46,130 nt of DNA, taken from contig DJXD01000003.1 of NCBI GenBank assembly GCA_002449585.1, positions 1 through 46,130 on the forward strand, written 5' to 3'. The stretch comes from Ruminococcus sp. UBA7013. GTDB lineage: Bacteria > Bacillota > Clostridia > Oscillospirales > Ruminococcaceae. Below are positions 32,672-43,200 of this stretch, one piece after another. Position 1 is the first letter of the stretch; each line of letters starts with the position of its first letter. The notes beneath the pieces were generated by a model. The model did not search any database and had not been told where the DNA came from. It saw only the letters and a list, made by a program, of their open reading frames with translations. The translations under genes were made by a program, and so were the position numbers.

Positions 32672-33925
32672 ATGTCAGCCATTCAGGAGCTGATTGTACA
32701 GCTAAATAAAACAAAAGAAACAACAGAACGCAAATCACTGACGGATCAAATTTTACAGCTTGTGAAAACACAAGATTTGATTTGGGCGGCTTTTTGTCCG
32801 GCGACCAAGCATTATTTTTTAGCCAAGGATGAAAACCAGATCACAGCTTATCTGTTCTCTGATCAGGATTATTATCAGGCCTTTATTGACGAAATGCGCA
32901 AAAAGCACATGATTCTGAAAGAAATTGAAAACAAGGCAGAGCATAGAACATTTCTGTTTGCAGAGCTTTATCGCTGCGGTGTCACAAGAGTTGTTATTGA
33001 CAATGAACAAGAACCTGTTTCTATTCCGCTGGCAAGATTAATTCCTGTGCCAGATTATACATCTTTGCCACTGGTGCAGCGTCCGGTGCTGAATCCGACT
33101 GTGACAGGAAAAATTTTATGTCTGATGCAGGATGTCAGATTCAACCGTGCTGATGGCAATTCTGAATTAGATGTTTTTCAAGAAATTTATCATTCCGCTT
33201 TCTTTCTTCCGATTCATGGACAGACGGAAACAGAGCCGGAAAAACCTGGTATTTATCATTCCCCGGATGATAATAAAGATCTGCTTATGATTTTCACAGA
33301 TCTCTATAGTTTGAAGCAGGCAAATCCGCAGGAATATGAAAAAGCCAGAATTGTCAGATTTGGCGATTTTGAAAAAATTCTTGAAGAAAATAAAGATCTG
33401 TTTGGCTTGATTATCAATCCCGGAAGCGGTGCGGCTATGCTTCTTGATAGGCAGCTGCTGGATATTGCCGGAAAATATGCATCTGGTGCAATTGATAATG
33501 TTCCGGTCACGACGCTGAATCAGGACAGCGGAAAAATTATTGTTACCAAACCGGAAATCTGGCCGCAGGATCTTGCGGATCAGATTGCTGTTGTACTGGA
33601 ACAGAAAGATCTGGTCAATGCGGTATATCTCCGGACGATCCGCAGAGATGAAGAGATCCGCCGTCATTTCTTGATTGTTCTTGATTGGAATGGCAAGTCC
33701 ACAGAGGAAGAAAAGAAAGCATTGGAAATAGAATTGTCTCAGGCTGTTATGCCCTATGCCCGTGGATTGAATCTTGAATATATTGATTATCAGAATCCGC
33801 TTGGCAAAGAATGGGCAGGAAGCGGCGAGCCATTCTGGAAACGCCCCGGCCTTGTGGAAACGCCTCCGCCTGCTGAAAAGAAAGAAGAAAAGAAAAAAGG
33901 CTTATTTGGATTTTTCAAAAAATAA
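32672..33925 (+). CDS. SseB-like protein
   Basis: A cytoplasmic protein of 417 residues without a signal peptide. Its middle holds the SseB N-terminal-like pattern (LLMIFTDLYSLKQ...ARIVRFGDFEKIL..NKDLFGLIINPGS) and the following part (KPEIWPQDLADQIAVVLEQKDLVNAVYLRT...HFLIVLDWNG) is the SseB C-terminal domain. The first 150 residues may be a second, diverged copy of the same fold (inference). The C-terminus ends in a basic tail KKEEKKKGLFGFFKK, possibly a membrane or nucleic-acid tether. SseB was named for enhanced serine sensitivity in E. coli; its biochemistry is unknown. Monocistronic, ending in a strong terminator. Confidence 0.78.
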   Translation: MSAIQELIVQLNKTKETTERKSLTDQILQLVKTQDLIWAAFCPATKHYFLAKDENQITAYLFSDQDYYQAFIDEMRKKHMILKEIENKAEHRTFLFAELYRCGVTRVVIDNEQEPVSIPLARLIPVPDYTSLPLVQRPVLNPTVTGKILCLMQDVRFNRADGNSELDVFQEIYHSAFFLPIHGQTETEPEKPGIYHSPDDNKDLLMIFTDLYSLKQANPQEYEKARIVRFGDFEKILEENKDLFGLIINPGSGAAMLLDRQLLDIAGKYASGAIDNVPVTTLNQDSGKIIVTKPEIWPQDLADQIAVVLEQKDLVNAVYLRTIRRDEEIRRHFLIVLDWNGKSTEEEKKALEIELSQAVMPYARGLNLEYIDYQNPLGKEWAGSGEPFWKRPGLVETPPPAEKKEEKKKGLFGFFKK

Positions 33926-33930
33926 GTTTT

Positions 33931-33962
33931 TCTGCCCTCTCCGCAGGAGGGCAGATTTTTTT
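33931..33962 (+). terminator. Terminator of the SseB-like gene
   Basis: TCTGCCCTC pairs with GAGGGCAGA around a 7-base loop and is followed by seven Ts. Confidence 0.9.
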
Positions 33963-33981
33963 GAAAATTTTCAGAAAAGGC

Positions 33982-34010
33982 TTGACAAATTCTTGATTTT
34001 ATGCTATGAT
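33982..34010 (+). promoter_or_regulatory. Promoter of the metal ATPase gene
   Basis: TTGACA (33982-33987), 17-base spacer, TATGAT (34005-34010). Its start point lies within the operator-like palindrome that follows. Confidence 0.85.
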
Positions 34011-34034
34011 ATATTTGAACATTCGTTCAAATAT
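34011..34034. promoter_or_regulatory. ArsR/SmtB-like operator
   Basis: A perfect 10-4-10 palindrome ATATTTGAAC-ATTC-GTTCAAATAT. It carries the TGAACA...GTTCA core seen at SmtB/CadC/ZiaR-type sites and lies directly behind the -10, so a metal-sensing repressor bound here would block transcription. No arsR-family gene is present in the window. Confidence 0.75.
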
Positions 34035-34060
34035 TCAAATATATGCCGGGAGTGGTATGC

Positions 34061-36517
34061 ATGAATACTATGAAAGTGATTTATAGAACAGAACATTTAC
34101 ATTGTCCTCGCTGTGCCGTCAGAATAGAAGATGCCCTCAGAGGGCTTGACGGTGTGGAAGCTGTGCGCCTTTCTTTCTCCAATCAACAACTGCATCTGAC
34201 AGTAACAAATACAGATCATCTTTTGGAACGTGTCCAGAATGCCGCCACTGCTATTGATGATGGTGTTAAAATATTAGATAAAGCACATGCTGGTCATCAT
34301 CATGCAAAAGATTATGCCGCTGAAATGCAAAAATTCCGTTGCAGTGATCCAAATTGTCACTGCTGTGATTATCTTCCTGAATCTGAAAAAGAACCCGAAC
34401 AGCCCCAAGAAGTACCCAATGGAATAAAATTTGTCTATGATGTCAAAAATATTGATTGTGCCGCTTGTGCCACTAAAATTGAACATGCGATCCGGCAGAT
34501 GAATGGCATTCTGTCAGCAAATTTATCTTATGCGTCCGGTCAGCTGCATATGATTACAGATCTGACAGATGGAGATATGCTCCTGGAACAGATCCGCCAG
34601 ACAACAGATCATATCACAGAAGGTGTGATTTATACCCCTCGTCAGGCAGGAAAAAAGAAAACAGAAGAAACAGAAAATCATTCTGAATTAATTGTATTCG
34701 CAATTGGTGCAGTATTATTCCTGATCGGTATTCTGATCAGCTGGCTTTCAGGAAGTAAGCCCCTTTCATGGATTTTCCTCACAGGAGCATATTTGCTCAT
34801 GGGCTGGGAAATACTTTTGAATTCTGTAAAAAATCTGCGCAAAGGACAGATTTTTGATGAAAATTTTTTAATGAGTATCGCAACAATTGGCGCAATGGCC
34901 ATAGGAGAACCAGCCGAAGCCGCAGGGGTCATGCTGTTTTATCGCCTTGGTGAATTATTTGAGCATTTTGCTGTGGAAAAAAGCCGGAAATCTGTTATGA
35001 ATGCTATTGATATGCGACCTGAAACCGTACAGAAAATTTTCAGCCGGACAGATATCCGCACGATTCCAGCCGAAACCGTACAGGCCGGAGATCTTCTGCT
35101 TGTCAGAGCTGGTGACAGAATTCCGGTTGATGGTATCATCAAAAAAGGAAAAAGCAGTCTGGATACTTCCGCCATGACAGGTGAATCTGTTCCGGTAGAA
35201 GTGCATCCCGGTGATTCGGTTATGTCCGGATGTATTAATCTCAATGGTGTGCTGGAGCTGGAGGCTTCTGCCAATCTTCAAAATTCGCTTGTTTCCAGAG
35301 TGCTCGACAGTGTAGAAAATGCCGCCGCCGGAAAACCTAAGATTGATCGATTTATTACTAGATTCGCCCGGATTTATACTCCTGTTGTAGTTGGAATTGC
35401 TGTTCTGACTGCTGTGATCCCTTCTGTGATCACAGGAAACTGGTCTCATTGGATTTATACAGCATTGAATTTCTTGATGATCAGCTGTCCTTGTGCGCTC
35501 GTGCTGAGTGTGCCGTTGGCATTCTTTTCAGGAATCGGAGCAGGATCAGAAAAAGGCATTCTGTTCAAAGAGGGCATATCTTTGGAAGCATTGGTAAATA
35601 TCAAGGCTGTTGTAATGGATAAGACAGGGACGCTCACAAAGGGAAATTTTACTGTGACACAGGCCGAAACCGTACATTGCAAAACAGAAGAATTATTCCG
35701 GATTTGTGCCGCCTGTGAAAGTTATTCTTCTCATCCGACAGCAAAAAGCATTCTTGCTTACATGCAGGAACAGCAGATTGATTATCCTGATGCAAAACAG
35801 GTGCGTGAATTGGCTGGGCGTGGTATTATGGGAATTGTGAATGGAATGCAGGTTGCCTGCGGTAATGAAAAATTAATGCAGGAACTGGATGTTTCTTATC
35901 CGGAAGAAGCTGTAGATGGTACTTGTGTTTATGTTGCTGTGGATGGAAAATATTATGGTCGTCTGGTGCTGAGTGATGCGCCGAAAGAACATGCAGAAGA
36001 AACGATTTCAGAATTAAATCGCCGTGGGATTTATACTGTCATGCTGACTGGTGATAGTCCTGCACATACGGAATCTATTGCGGAACAATTGCATGTACAG
36101 GAAGCACATGCCGGACTGCTCCCGACAGAAAAACCTGTCTGGTTGCAAAAGATCCGTGATGCACATGGAGCAGTCATGTTTGTAGGCGATGGAATCAATG
36201 ATGCTCCTGTGCTGTCTGGTGCAGATGTCGGCGCAGCTATGGGAAGCGGAGCAGATGCCGCTATGGAAGCCGCTGATCTGGTATTGATGCATTCTGATCC
36301 TCAAAATATTGTCACAGCTATGGAGATTGCACAGCGTGTGAATCAAACTGCACGGCTTTGTATTTTCATTGCAATGGCTGTGAAATTAATCATCATGCTT
36401 CTTGGCTTTGCCGGATTTGCGAATATGTGGCTTTCTGTTTTTGCTGATACGGGTGTGACAATCCTGTGCATTTTGATCGTTCTTTTCAGGATCTATTTTT
36501 ATTACAAGAAAAAATAA
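34061..36517 (+). CDS. Heavy-metal-translocating P-type ATPase (ZntA/CadA-like)
   Basis: An 818-residue P1B-type ATPase, predicted to export divalent metals such as zinc, cadmium or lead. Two N-terminal HMA domains carry HCPRC (Cys15, 18) and DCAAC (Cys133, 136). Between them lies HAGHHHAKD and an extra cysteine patch (C94, C99, C101, C102), possibly another metal site. Membrane segments flank SCPCALVLS (476-478), the metal-transport motif, and the phosphorylated DKTGTLT (Asp520); TGES, HP and GDGINDAP motifs are intact. The CPC motif and operator favour a zinc/cadmium export role, yet copper cannot be fully excluded. ATG 34061 lies eight bases after GGGAG. Confidence 0.9.
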   Translation: MNTMKVIYRTEHLHCPRCAVRIEDALRGLDGVEAVRLSFSNQQLHLTVTNTDHLLERVQNAATAIDDGVKILDKAHAGHHHAKDYAAEMQKFRCSDPNCHCCDYLPESEKEPEQPQEVPNGIKFVYDVKNIDCAACATKIEHAIRQMNGILSANLSYASGQLHMITDLTDGDMLLEQIRQTTDHITEGVIYTPRQAGKKKTEETENHSELIVFAIGAVLFLIGILISWLSGSKPLSWIFLTGAYLLMGWEILLNSVKNLRKGQIFDENFLMSIATIGAMAIGEPAEAAGVMLFYRLGELFEHFAVEKSRKSVMNAIDMRPETVQKIFSRTDIRTIPAETVQAGDLLLVRAGDRIPVDGIIKKGKSSLDTSAMTGESVPVEVHPGDSVMSGCINLNGVLELEASANLQNSLVSRVLDSVENAAAGKPKIDRFITRFARIYTPVVVGIAVLTAVIPSVITGNWSHWIYTALNFLMISCPCALVLSVPLAFFSGIGAGSEKGILFKEGISLEALVNIKAVVMDKTGTLTKGNFTVTQAETVHCKTEELFRICAACESYSSHPTAKSILAYMQEQQIDYPDAKQVRELAGRGIMGIVNGMQVACGNEKLMQELDVSYPEEAVDGTCVYVAVDGKYYGRLVLSDAPKEHAEETISELNRRGIYTVMLTGDSPAHTESIAEQLHVQEAHAGLLPTEKPVWLQKIRDAHGAVMFVGDGINDAPVLSGADVGAAMGSGADAAMEAADLVLMHSDPQNIVTAMEIAQRVNQTARLCIFIAMAVKLIIMLLGFAGFANMWLSVFADTGVTILCILIVLFRIYFYYKKK

Positions 36518-36522
36518 AACGC

Positions 36523-36555
36523 AAATGAGTTCACTTTTTTCAGGTGAACTCATTT
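36523..36555. terminator. Bidirectional terminator between the metal ATPase and addA
   Basis: AAATGAGTTCAC pairs perfectly with GTGAACTCATTT around a 9-base loop, with T runs on both sides. The same core stem (GAGTTCACC/GGTGAACTC) recurs at 46069-46093. Confidence 0.88.
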
Positions 36556-36567
36556 TTGATTTTCTGA

Positions 36568-39500
36568 TCAAGGATAATTAATATGATTTAGATCTATTTC
36601 CAGAGCCTTATCCAGATCGAAAGAATATAAATAGGCCTGTTTTACTGGCTGATCCAAAATCAACTGCAATGCTTTCTGATATAATCCCAGCTGTAAACTA
36701 TATTTATCCAGTAATTCCTGAGGGGTTCGACAGTGATCGGTTTTATAATCCACCAGCACCCAGCCATCAGGCTCATGAAACAGCAGGTCGACAGTTCCTC
36801 TCAAGATGCCATCTGTTCCGGCATAATCCTGATGAAGAATAGAAGTTTCAGGCAAGGGCAATTCCCCCAGCCGTACAAAAAAGGATTTTTCTTTCTGAAT
36901 CTGATCAGAATTAGCAATTCTTTGATAGAAATCACTTTCAAAAAATGCCTGAAGTTTTCCGGGGCGAACGGCCTTGCGTTCGACTGTATTCAGAATACCG
37001 CTTTCTTGTAAGAGATTCAATGCTTCTTTTAAATTTTCTGCACCAGCAGAAAAATCCAGAAACTGCATGATCTTATGAACAGCAGTACCACGAGCCGTGC
37101 CCTGTAGTTTTCTCTGAACGCCTTCCTCGTCTTCATTCATGAAATCAGGAATTTCAGCCGAAATGCCGGCTTCTGCATTGGAAAGCTGTGTCACAGAATA
37201 TTTTGACGGCAAAATTGCCTGATGCTCATCATAATGATAAGCAAGTTGTGCCTGCATCTGTTTCAGCATCTCCTCATCCGGAGAAGTTTGCATTTCAGAT
37301 TTCTGTTCTGGTTTGCCGGATTGCAATGGGGTATCTACATTCCATACAAAATATTCTGCTATAGAAGAATGATTTGTCTGATTCCCATCCATGGCTTTTT
37401 TTAATGCTGGAGCTTCTGGAGAAGATAGTAAATATTGCAAAATCCAATCTTGCATACTATTGGCTTCTGCGGCAAGAATCGGCACAAGATCCGGCTTTTC
37501 ATAAAGCAGTTCGCCTATATTACAAATATGCGTCTTCGGTTTGCATCCAGTATAGATATGATCCATAACCAGAAAAAGCTTTTGTTTCGCACGGGTCATA
37601 GCAACATAAAGCAGCCGCATTTCTTCACTGCGTTCTTTCTGATCATGAATTCTCCGGCAATATTGATAAGCAGCTGTATTAATTTTCAAGTAGCGTTCCC
37701 TGTCAATCATCTGAAGACCTAAAAGACCGCTTTCATCCGGAAGCACCGGGGGAAGTTTGGGACGCTTATTAAAAGCCCGTTCGGTATGTGTCAGGAAGAT
37801 GAACGGATATTCCAGGCCTTTTGATTTATGAATCGTCTTGACAGAGATCGAATCCGTTTTTGCAGAAAAGCCATTTTTAGAATAAAAAGTTTCTTCACTT
37901 TCGCTCAGATGTTCCAGATATCGAAGCCAGCCGCTTAAACAGCTTTGTGCGGTCAGATCAGCATGTTCCCGATAATTCCGTGCTTGCTGTGCGAAGAATT
38001 CAAGATTTTCTCTGCGCTGTTCCGGATTTTCATAAAGGCTTTGCAAAGACAGCAGATCTGTGATTTCATAGATTTCATAAATGCAGGTTTCGAGCGGCAA
38101 TCTTTCAACAATATCACGCATTTGTTTCAGCTGTTCCAGAAACAGGCGGCATTTTTTAGCAAGAACAGAATCTTGTGTTTCAATGCTCCGCATCTGTAAA
38201 TATAATCTTCTGCCTGTTCCGGTCAATTTGAGCATGGCCAGATCTTCCGGCACAAAACCGCCGACAGGTGATAATAGAACACTGGCCATAGAAATATCTG
38301 ACATCGGATTATCTACGATCCGGAGCAAGTTCCAGATCAGCCGGATTTCAGGCAGTGTCAGGAAACCATTTTCATCTTCACAGCTGAAAGGCATTTCCCT
38401 TTTTCGGAATGCTTCTGAAAAGGCCTTGCTATATTTTTTGACAGATCTGAGCAGAATACAGAAATCACCATACTGACAGGGGCTAATTGTTCCATCTTCC
38501 CGGAGAACCGGAATTTTTTTAGCAATCATATCAGCAATTTGATCAGCAATGCATTCTGCTTGCAAATCACCACATTCAGGTTTAAGATTGCCAGATTTGG
38601 GAAGCACAACCGTGACACCCTGATATTCCGCAGAAAGATTTTGATAAGCTTCTGCACCAAAATTTAATTGCTCATGTATATCATAATCAATATCGCCACA
38701 TTGCCGGGACATCACAGACCGGAACAGCCTGTTGATGAAATCTAATATTCCGGCTGCACTGCGGAAGTTCTGATTTAAATAGATTCTTGCCATTTCCTGA
38801 GCAGAACATTGTTCCAGAGGGATGCTGTCCGCAAGTGCTTTCTGGAAATTTTCAGGATTTGCCTGCCGGAAGCTATAAATTGACTGTTTCATGTCACCAA
38901 CAAGAAATACATTATTACCATAATATAATTTCTGGCCATCTTGGGAAATATCACAACCCTGAGATAATAATTTGAACAGGCAATCTTGTTTATTATTAGA
39001 ATCCTGATATTCATCCACCATGATCACACAATATTGCTGTGATAATGTTTCAGCAAGAGCCGTTCTTTCTAATATGCCATCTTCCCGGATATGGCCGAGC
39101 AGATTCAGCACCAGACGCTCCGCATCATTAAAGCTGAGTACACTCTGCTTTTGTTTTTCATGAAACAGGGCATCCCGATACTGTACTGTGATTTGCATCA
39201 GGAGCGTGATTACCTGATGTTGAATCGTTTCATCTTCATGATAATAACGAAGCGGATGCAGATCAGATTTCACTAATGTATCATATTTCTTTTTATACAT
39301 ATCCCGGATCTGCTGAAATGCTTCCTTACTGGCGGCATTCAAGCCGGGTGTTGTCTTTTTGATCCGTGGGAGCGGAGAAAATTCTGCTTTTTTGCTCAGG
39401 GCAGATTGCAGAATGCTCTGTTCATCTGATTTTTCAATAAAAATGCCATGGGCTTCCATTTTCTGAATATCTTCATTCAGAAGTATTTCATACGGATTAT

Positions 39501-40251
39501 CATTCTGTGAAATAAGCGCATCTTGGGCAAAACTGCGGCTTGCTTCTGCAATTTTGATACAATCCCGGACACCTTGGCCAAAATGCTTCTGTATCTGATG
39601 AAGCAGAAAGAAATTAGATGTTTTGCATAATTGCGCCGCTTTTTTCAGCCAATATTCAGGAAATGCCTGTGAATCCAGATAATCTGAAAGCAACAGAATG
39701 ACTTTTTCAAGTTCAGAATCATTCCGGGTACAGAAAAATTGAAATAATATTTCCATTTCTTCCGGTTTTTCTTTGCTCCAGGATTCCAGAACCGTCTGCA
39801 ATGCATTTTTTTTATAAATATGCTCTTTTGCGGGTTCAATAATGCTGAATTGTGAAGAGACACCGCATTCATCTGCATTTTCACGGATAATATCAAAACA
39901 GAATGCATGAATCGTTGAAATTTTAGCACTGCCGAGGGCACTTCTTTGTTCTGTCAGCCAATGATAGGCGGCTTCCTGTTCAGGCGTATGCAATGTTTCT
40001 TTTGTCATGCTGTCAAGCTCCGCAGAAATCCGTTTTGCAAGACGCTGTTTCATCTGTGCGGCGGCATCTTTTGTGAATGTAACAACAATAATTCTATCCG
40101 CAGACACTCTTGTTTCTGGATTAGGATCGGCCAGAATCCGAAAAAGACGTTCCACAAGCACCCGTGTTTTTCCGCTTCCAGCGGCAGCGGAAACAATGAT
40201 ACTCCTGTTTCGAATATCTACAGCCTGTGCCTGCTGTTCTGTCAGCTGCAT
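36568..40251 (-). CDS. addA: AddA helicase-nuclease subunit
   Basis: A 1227-residue subunit of the AddAB enzyme that resects DNA double-strand ends for recombination. The UvrD-type helicase motifs are clear: SAAAGSGKTRVLVE (Walker A, about residue 21), VMVDEYQDSNN (II), SIYSFRQANP (III) and the later VKTIHKSKGLEYPFIFL and LLYVAMTRAKQ (V, VI). The C-terminal nuclease holds GWVLVDYKTDH (the Dx..xDYK catalytic pair) and QLGLYQKAL. At full length, with addB two bases upstream on the same strand, it is a complete pair. No RecD or RecC is seen. Confidence 0.96.
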   Translation of the reverse strand: MQLTEQQAQAVDIRNRSIIVSAAAGSGKTRVLVERLFRILADPNPETRVSADRIIVVTFTKDAAAQMKQRLAKRISAELDSMTKETLHTPEQEAAYHWLTEQRSALGSAKISTIHAFCFDIIRENADECGVSSQFSIIEPAKEHIYKKNALQTVLESWSKEKPEEMEILFQFFCTRNDSELEKVILLLSDYLDSQAFPEYWLKKAAQLCKTSNFFLLHQIQKHFGQGVRDCIKIAEASRSFAQDALISQNDNPYEILLNEDIQKMEAHGIFIEKSDEQSILQSALSKKAEFSPLPRIKKTTPGLNAASKEAFQQIRDMYKKKYDTLVKSDLHPLRYYHEDETIQHQVITLLMQITVQYRDALFHEKQKQSVLSFNDAERLVLNLLGHIREDGILERTALAETLSQQYCVIMVDEYQDSNNKQDCLFKLLSQGCDISQDGQKLYYGNNVFLVGDMKQSIYSFRQANPENFQKALADSIPLEQCSAQEMARIYLNQNFRSAAGILDFINRLFRSVMSRQCGDIDYDIHEQLNFGAEAYQNLSAEYQGVTVVLPKSGNLKPECGDLQAECIADQIADMIAKKIPVLREDGTISPCQYGDFCILLRSVKKYSKAFSEAFRKREMPFSCEDENGFLTLPEIRLIWNLLRIVDNPMSDISMASVLLSPVGGFVPEDLAMLKLTGTGRRLYLQMRSIETQDSVLAKKCRLFLEQLKQMRDIVERLPLETCIYEIYEITDLLSLQSLYENPEQRRENLEFFAQQARNYREHADLTAQSCLSGWLRYLEHLSESEETFYSKNGFSAKTDSISVKTIHKSKGLEYPFIFLTHTERAFNKRPKLPPVLPDESGLLGLQMIDRERYLKINTAAYQYCRRIHDQKERSEEMRLLYVAMTRAKQKLFLVMDHIYTGCKPKTHICNIGELLYEKPDLVPILAAEANSMQDWILQYLLSSPEAPALKKAMDGNQTNHSSIAEYFVWNVDTPLQSGKPEQKSEMQTSPDEEMLKQMQAQLAYHYDEHQAILPSKYSVTQLSNAEAGISAEIPDFMNEDEEGVQRKLQGTARGTAVHKIMQFLDFSAGAENLKEALNLLQESGILNTVERKAVRPGKLQAFFESDFYQRIANSDQIQKEKSFFVRLGELPLPETSILHQDYAGTDGILRGTVDLLFHEPDGWVLVDYKTDHCRTPQELLDKYSLQLGLYQKALQLILDQPVKQAYLYSFDLDKALEIDLNHINYP

Positions 40252-40253
40252 GA

Positions 40254-43200
40254 TTACTCCTCCCCATTTTCCTTATCATCTGGATCTTGTTCAAATACCG
40301 TTTCCAGATCTTCTGTTTTCTGTTCATCTGTTTTCTTTTTGGTTTCTGTTTCCGCATGACCGCAGATATCAGCAAATTTGCAATAGCTACATGGTGAAAA
40401 TTCTTGATATAAATATGGATCAGGTGCGGTATCTCCTGCATGAAGTCTATCCGCCATATCACAGATTTTTTTCGTCACATGTTGTTCCAGATGGTGGAAC
40501 TGTCCATCTGTGACGGAAAATAATTTTTTAGATTTTGCCTGTAATACAGGGCTGGCTTCATTTTCTTCCATATAAGGCAGAGCATTTTCAAGAACAAGCC
40601 CCTTCATGCTATAAAAATCATGTAAGATTTCTTCTTTAGAGCGTGAATCTTCTTTCCGATCTTCATAAATATCTCGCTTTGGCTGACCGCTGGGCAGATA
40701 CATCACACCAGCAGGACGAGTTTGTCCAAATGCCTGATTTTGTTCCAATGCCATTAGATACACAAGCATCTGCATATCAAGGCCATCTGCCAGCTTTTCA
40801 GGTGTCAGAAATTTAGTGCCAGTTTTATAATCTACAACACGGAGATAAGTTTCTTGATCAGCCTGACAAATATCTACCCGGTCAATTTTGCCCCGACAGA
40901 GAATTTCCCCATTCCGGAGACTAAGCGGAGATAAACCGCTTTTTTCATCAAGAACGGCTTCAAAAGCAACAGGGGTAAATCGAGTTTTTCGCAGTTCTTC
41001 CTGCATATGTTTCAAAAGCTGGAGCACACTTTTCCCACTCATATCATAATTTAGGCGGAATCTGCCATCATTCCGGACAGATGCAGAAAAATTAGCTGTT
41101 CTGAAATCTTTTGATAATTCCTGTACTTCTTTTTTAAGCTGTGCTTCTGAAAGATGAATAAAATCTTGCTGGTATCTGCTGAGAATATGTTCCAGACAAT
41201 AATGTGCAAAGTTTCCGATATTTTGGGCAGATAACTGTACACGTTCAGGGGTGTACAGATGAAGACAGTATAGACAGAAATAAGCAAAGGGACAATCATA
41301 GAACTGTTCAATTCCGGAAGGGGAAAGAATCAGCTTATCTCCGATCAGCTGTTTCATGATTTCCGGAGAAGTTTTTACAGGCTGATCTGTTTTTGTTTCC
41401 ATGAGTTTCCGGACACGATCGGCATAAATGCCGCCGTCTTCTAGCAAAGCCCTAAGAGAAGCGATTTCTTTCATGCGCTTTTCATCATGCGTGCGTAAAT
41501 TTCTCACAAAATGAAAATAGGCGGCCGCCTTTGTCCAGGCATAATAATTCAGTGAAATATCATCCTGCTTTTGCAAGATGCCGCAGTTTTCCGGAAACAT
41601 CCGAAGCAATTCATCAATGATAGAAGAAGGGGCAGAGCTTTCATAGTCTGCATTGATTGCAGGATATGTTAAAAATAATTGCTCAGATGGTGCGGCAAGG
41701 ATTTTATTAATAATCAGTAATTCATCAGAATACAGCTCAGGAAGCAGATGAGAAATTTTAATATGATAAAGCTCCAGTTCCCGGAGTTCCTGCTCTGTGA
41801 AAATCCCCCGATTCCGGATTTCTCCGGGAAACATGGTATCTGTTACGCCGGGAACAAATACTACAGCAGGTGCATTCAGACGAATCGTAACTGATTCATA
41901 AAGCGTTTCAATAATTCGGATACTGTCAAGCGTTTCAGGGGGAGTTGCAAAACTACTGTTTTTCAGAAGAACCAGCAAAAGAGGATATAATTCTTTCATA
42001 GAGAAAGATTCACCGCCCAGATTTTTGACAACAGTATTCAGCGTTTCTCCCAGCATATTCCATAGAGTGATAAATTCTTTCTGCCTAAGAATATCCATCA
42101 TCTGGAATTTATCTTCATAGCATTCTTTTTTATGATGCAAATGCTGATAAAGCACACGGCACAGCCGCCTAACATTGGCCTCTTGACATTGATTTCTGAG
42201 CGTTCTCAATTCCTGCATGAGCGAAGCACGAAGATCTTCCAAAAGCTGACCGCCGAATTTTTCAGCTCGCTTTGAAATGACTTCATCATCCGGACTGAAA
42301 AATGGATGATTCCAGTCATCTTTATCAATACTCCATGTAAAACAGAAATGTTCCAGCATGGAAACTGCTTCCGGATCATAATCAGAAAAATCATTTTTCA
42401 GATAGCGCATGATCGTTTCCGTATGCCACACCGGAGAAGCCAATATTTCAGCCAAAGCCAGAAAACAGCGGATCAGCTCTGTATGCAGAATCGGCTTTCG
42501 TGCCGCAATATCATAGGGTAATGCATATCTGGAAAGCGCACGTTCCAGCAATGGCCGATAAGTGGCCGGATCTTTCACTGCAATGGCAATATCACGCAAA
42601 TGCAGATCAGGATACTGCTGCAAAATCTGATAAATAGATGCACAGATATATTCAATTTCAGAAACAGGATCTTCTGCGGCCAAAATATGAATATGATTTT
42701 GATATTCTGCCTTATGGACACCATGACGAAAAATAAATGATGCAGCAGCTTTCAGATCCGGAAATGCAGAACGCTGATATTTCTCACAAACTTGTATCTG
42801 TATCGAATCCGGGTCAAATTCTTCTGCCATTTTCCGAAGATCCCGGAATGTCTGATTTCCATTGTGATAGATCCCGGAAGGACGGCTTGTCGGGCTTTCC
42901 GCCCGAATTGCAATATGAAAATCACAAGCCTGTTCCATAATAATCTGGAGCATCTGATATTGATCGCCTGAAAAACTGCCGAATTCATCAGTATAAACAA
43001 CGGTATCAGCAAAAAATTCATGTTCTCTGGCCAGTTCAGCCGCACGTGTCAAGTCATTCAAGTTATCACATAGATCATGTTCCTGCAAAATCTGATCATA
43101 TGCAAAGAGAATATTAGAAATATCCTGTGCCTTATCACGAAGCTGCACAGAAGCGGAAGCCAATGCCGGAGCAGTATCCCGAAGCTTTTCAGCGGTCACG

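Noticed and set aside
33167..33667. A 166-codon minus-strand open frame
   Set aside because: Antisense to the SseB-like gene, with no ribosome binding site and no recognisable domain.
34955..35449. A 164-codon minus-strand open frame
   Set aside because: Antisense to the metal ATPase gene, which is fully conserved in motif order; low-complexity His/Ser/Asn content and no ribosome binding site.
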